Source of the DNA: an uncultured Alphaproteobacteria bacterium
GTDB taxonomy: Bacteria > Pseudomonadota > Alphaproteobacteria > Rhizobiales > Beijerinckiaceae
DNA: 6,683 nucleotides
Assembly: GCA_937903315.1 (NCBI GenBank)
Contig: CALCZO010000130.1
Location: forward strand, 1-6,683
Direction of reading: 5' to 3'
In this document: positions 5,768 to 6,683 of the stretch, in pieces
Position numbering within the stretch: position 1 is the first letter of the stretch
How the letters are laid out: every line of letters begins with the position of its first letter
The notes under the pieces: generated by a model
Seen by the model: the letters and a program-made list of their open reading frames with translations, nothing else
Told to the model about the DNA's origin: nothing
Databases searched by the model: none
Program-made: the position numbers and the translations under genes

Positions 5768-6683
5768 CCAAGGCCCTGCCCAATCCTGCCTCCGCTCCGC
5801 AACGTTCGCCGATGCTGGCCGAACAGCGCCGCGCCCAGCGCGTCGGCTATATGGCGCTGGTGATCTTCTTCGGCGGGCTGGCGACATGGTCGGCCGCGAC
5901 CACGATCACCGGCGCGGTCATCGCCCCCTCGTTCTTCATGGTCGAAGGCGAGGTCAAGAAGGTGCAGCATGACAGCGGCGGCATCATCAAGATGGTGCAT
6001 GTCGTGGAAGGCCAGCGCGTGCAGGCCGGCGACCTGCTGGTGACACTCGACAGCACGGTGCAGCACGCCAACCTCGAGATCATCATCAACCAGATCGATC
6101 TGCTCGAAGCGCGCAGCGCCCGCTTCACAGCCGAGCGCGACGGACAGCCGACCATCTCGTTTGCTGAATCGCTGACCTCGCGGATGACCGTGCCGCGGGT
6201 TGCCGAACTGGTGCAGTCGGAAGCCAAGCTGTTCGATACCCGGCGCATCGCGCGCGAGGGCATGCGACTGCAACTGACCCGGCGGATCGAACAGATCCGG
6301 TCCGAAATCTCCGGACTGGCGCAGCAGAAGACAGCCAAGGAGACCGAAGTCGGCCTGATCGAACGTGAACTGGTGGGCGTGCGTGACCTCTATGAAAAGA
6401 AGCTGGTCCAGATTTCCCGGCTTTCGGTGCTGGAGCGCGAAGCCAGCGCGCTGCAGGGCCAGATCGGCCAGATGATCGCCTCGACCGCACAGGCCGAAGG
6501 CAAGATCGCCGAGACCGAATTGCAGATCCTGCAGCTCGATATCGAGCTGAGGAACGAAGCGACGAAGGAATTGCGCGACGCACAGGGGCAACTCTCGGAA
6601 CTGAAATCCAAGCGCATCGCCGCAGAAGAACAGTTGCGGCGGGTCGAGGTGCGCGCGCCGGTCACCGGCATGGTCAACCAGAT
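5764..6683 (+). CDS. HlyD/AprE-type membrane fusion (periplasmic adaptor) subunit of type I secretion, 3'-truncated by the window edge
   Basis: This subunit links the inner-membrane ABC exporter to a TolC-like outer-membrane channel across the periplasm. The ATG at 5764 overlaps the ABC transporter stop as ATGA, and the frame stays open to the window end, giving 306 complete residues. The order is typical: a short cytoplasmic N-terminus with basic residues (QRRAQR, 21-26); one transmembrane helix at about 28-48; the first half of the lipoyl/barrel-sandwich domain (about 64-97, including QHDSGGIIK and VEGQRVQAGDLLVTLD); then a long charged alpha-helical hairpin, likely coiled coil, from about 98 to 292. 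VEVRAPVTGMV (294-304) begins the second lipoyl half. Full-length AprE/PrtE-type adaptors are about 430-450 residues, so about 130 C-terminal residues lie beyond the edge. It is almost certainly the partner of the preceding exporter. The outer-membrane component is not in view. Confidence 0.95.
   Translation, partial: MTKALPNPASAPQRSPMLAEQRRAQRVGYMALVIFFGGLATWSAATTITGAVIAPSFFMVEGEVKKVQHDSGGIIKMVHVVEGQRVQAGDLLVTLDSTVQHANLEIIINQIDLLEARSARFTAERDGQPTISFAESLTSRMTVPRVAELVQSEAKLFDTRRIAREGMRLQLTRRIEQIRSEISGLAQQKTAKETEVGLIERELVGVRDLYEKKLVQISRLSVLEREASALQGQIGQMIASTAQAEGKIAETELQILQLDIELRNEATKELRDAQGQLSELKSKRIAAEEQLRRVEVRAPVTGMVNQ

Noticed and set aside
5290..6591. A 433-codon open frame on the - strand across the exporter and adaptor genes
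   Set aside because: It spans two clearly coding genes in antisense and shows no coherent domain. The adaptor frame beneath it has textbook HlyD features.

Overview
The window is GC-rich throughout (by eye roughly two-thirds G+C), densely coding, and strongly biased to G/C at third codon positions. The style of the homoserine dehydrogenase and of the PrtD-type type I secretion ABC transporter suggests an alphaproteobacterium, probably in or near the Rhizobiales (Hyphomicrobiales). This is a judgement from protein character; the species was not identified.

Layout. Positions 1-989 (+) hold the 3' part of a membrane acyltransferase of the acyltransferase-3 (OafA/ExoZ-like) family, cut by the left edge. 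It converges, with two bases between the stop codons, on a complete homoserine dehydrogenase (992-2293, -), a housekeeping enzyme of threonine/methionine synthesis. About 100 bp upstream of that gene, on the same strand, lies a complete exported parallel beta-helix (pectate-lyase-like fold) protein (2394-3716, -) with a twin-arginine-type signal peptide. A 215-bp intergenic region (3717-3931) is the only sizeable non-coding stretch. It separates this gene from a divergent pair on the + strand: a type I secretion permease/ATPase (3932-5767) and, overlapping it by ATGA, the HlyD/AprE-type membrane fusion protein (5764 to beyond the right edge). The intergenic region is less GC-rich and holds two adjacent inverted repeats, a 7-bp tandem repeat and a possible extended -10 promoter.

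How the parts may work together. A glycan-type acyltransferase, an exported beta-helix protein and a PrtD/PrsD-PrsE-like secretion pair are the kinds of genes found at the edges of exopolysaccharide loci in rhizobia and sphingomonads. There, type I systems export glycanases or surface proteins, and acyltransferases decorate the polymer. No glycosyltransferase, polymerase, RTX-type substrate or outer-membrane TolC gene is visible here, so a polysaccharide role is inference. Homoserine dehydrogenase does not fit this theme and is probably an unrelated neighbour.

I found no RNA gene, CRISPR array, insertion sequence or convincing intrinsic terminator, and no clearly new biological system. The most worthwhile leads are the beta-helix protein of unknown substrate, the divergent control region, and the Pro/Ala-rich tail on the ABC transporter.
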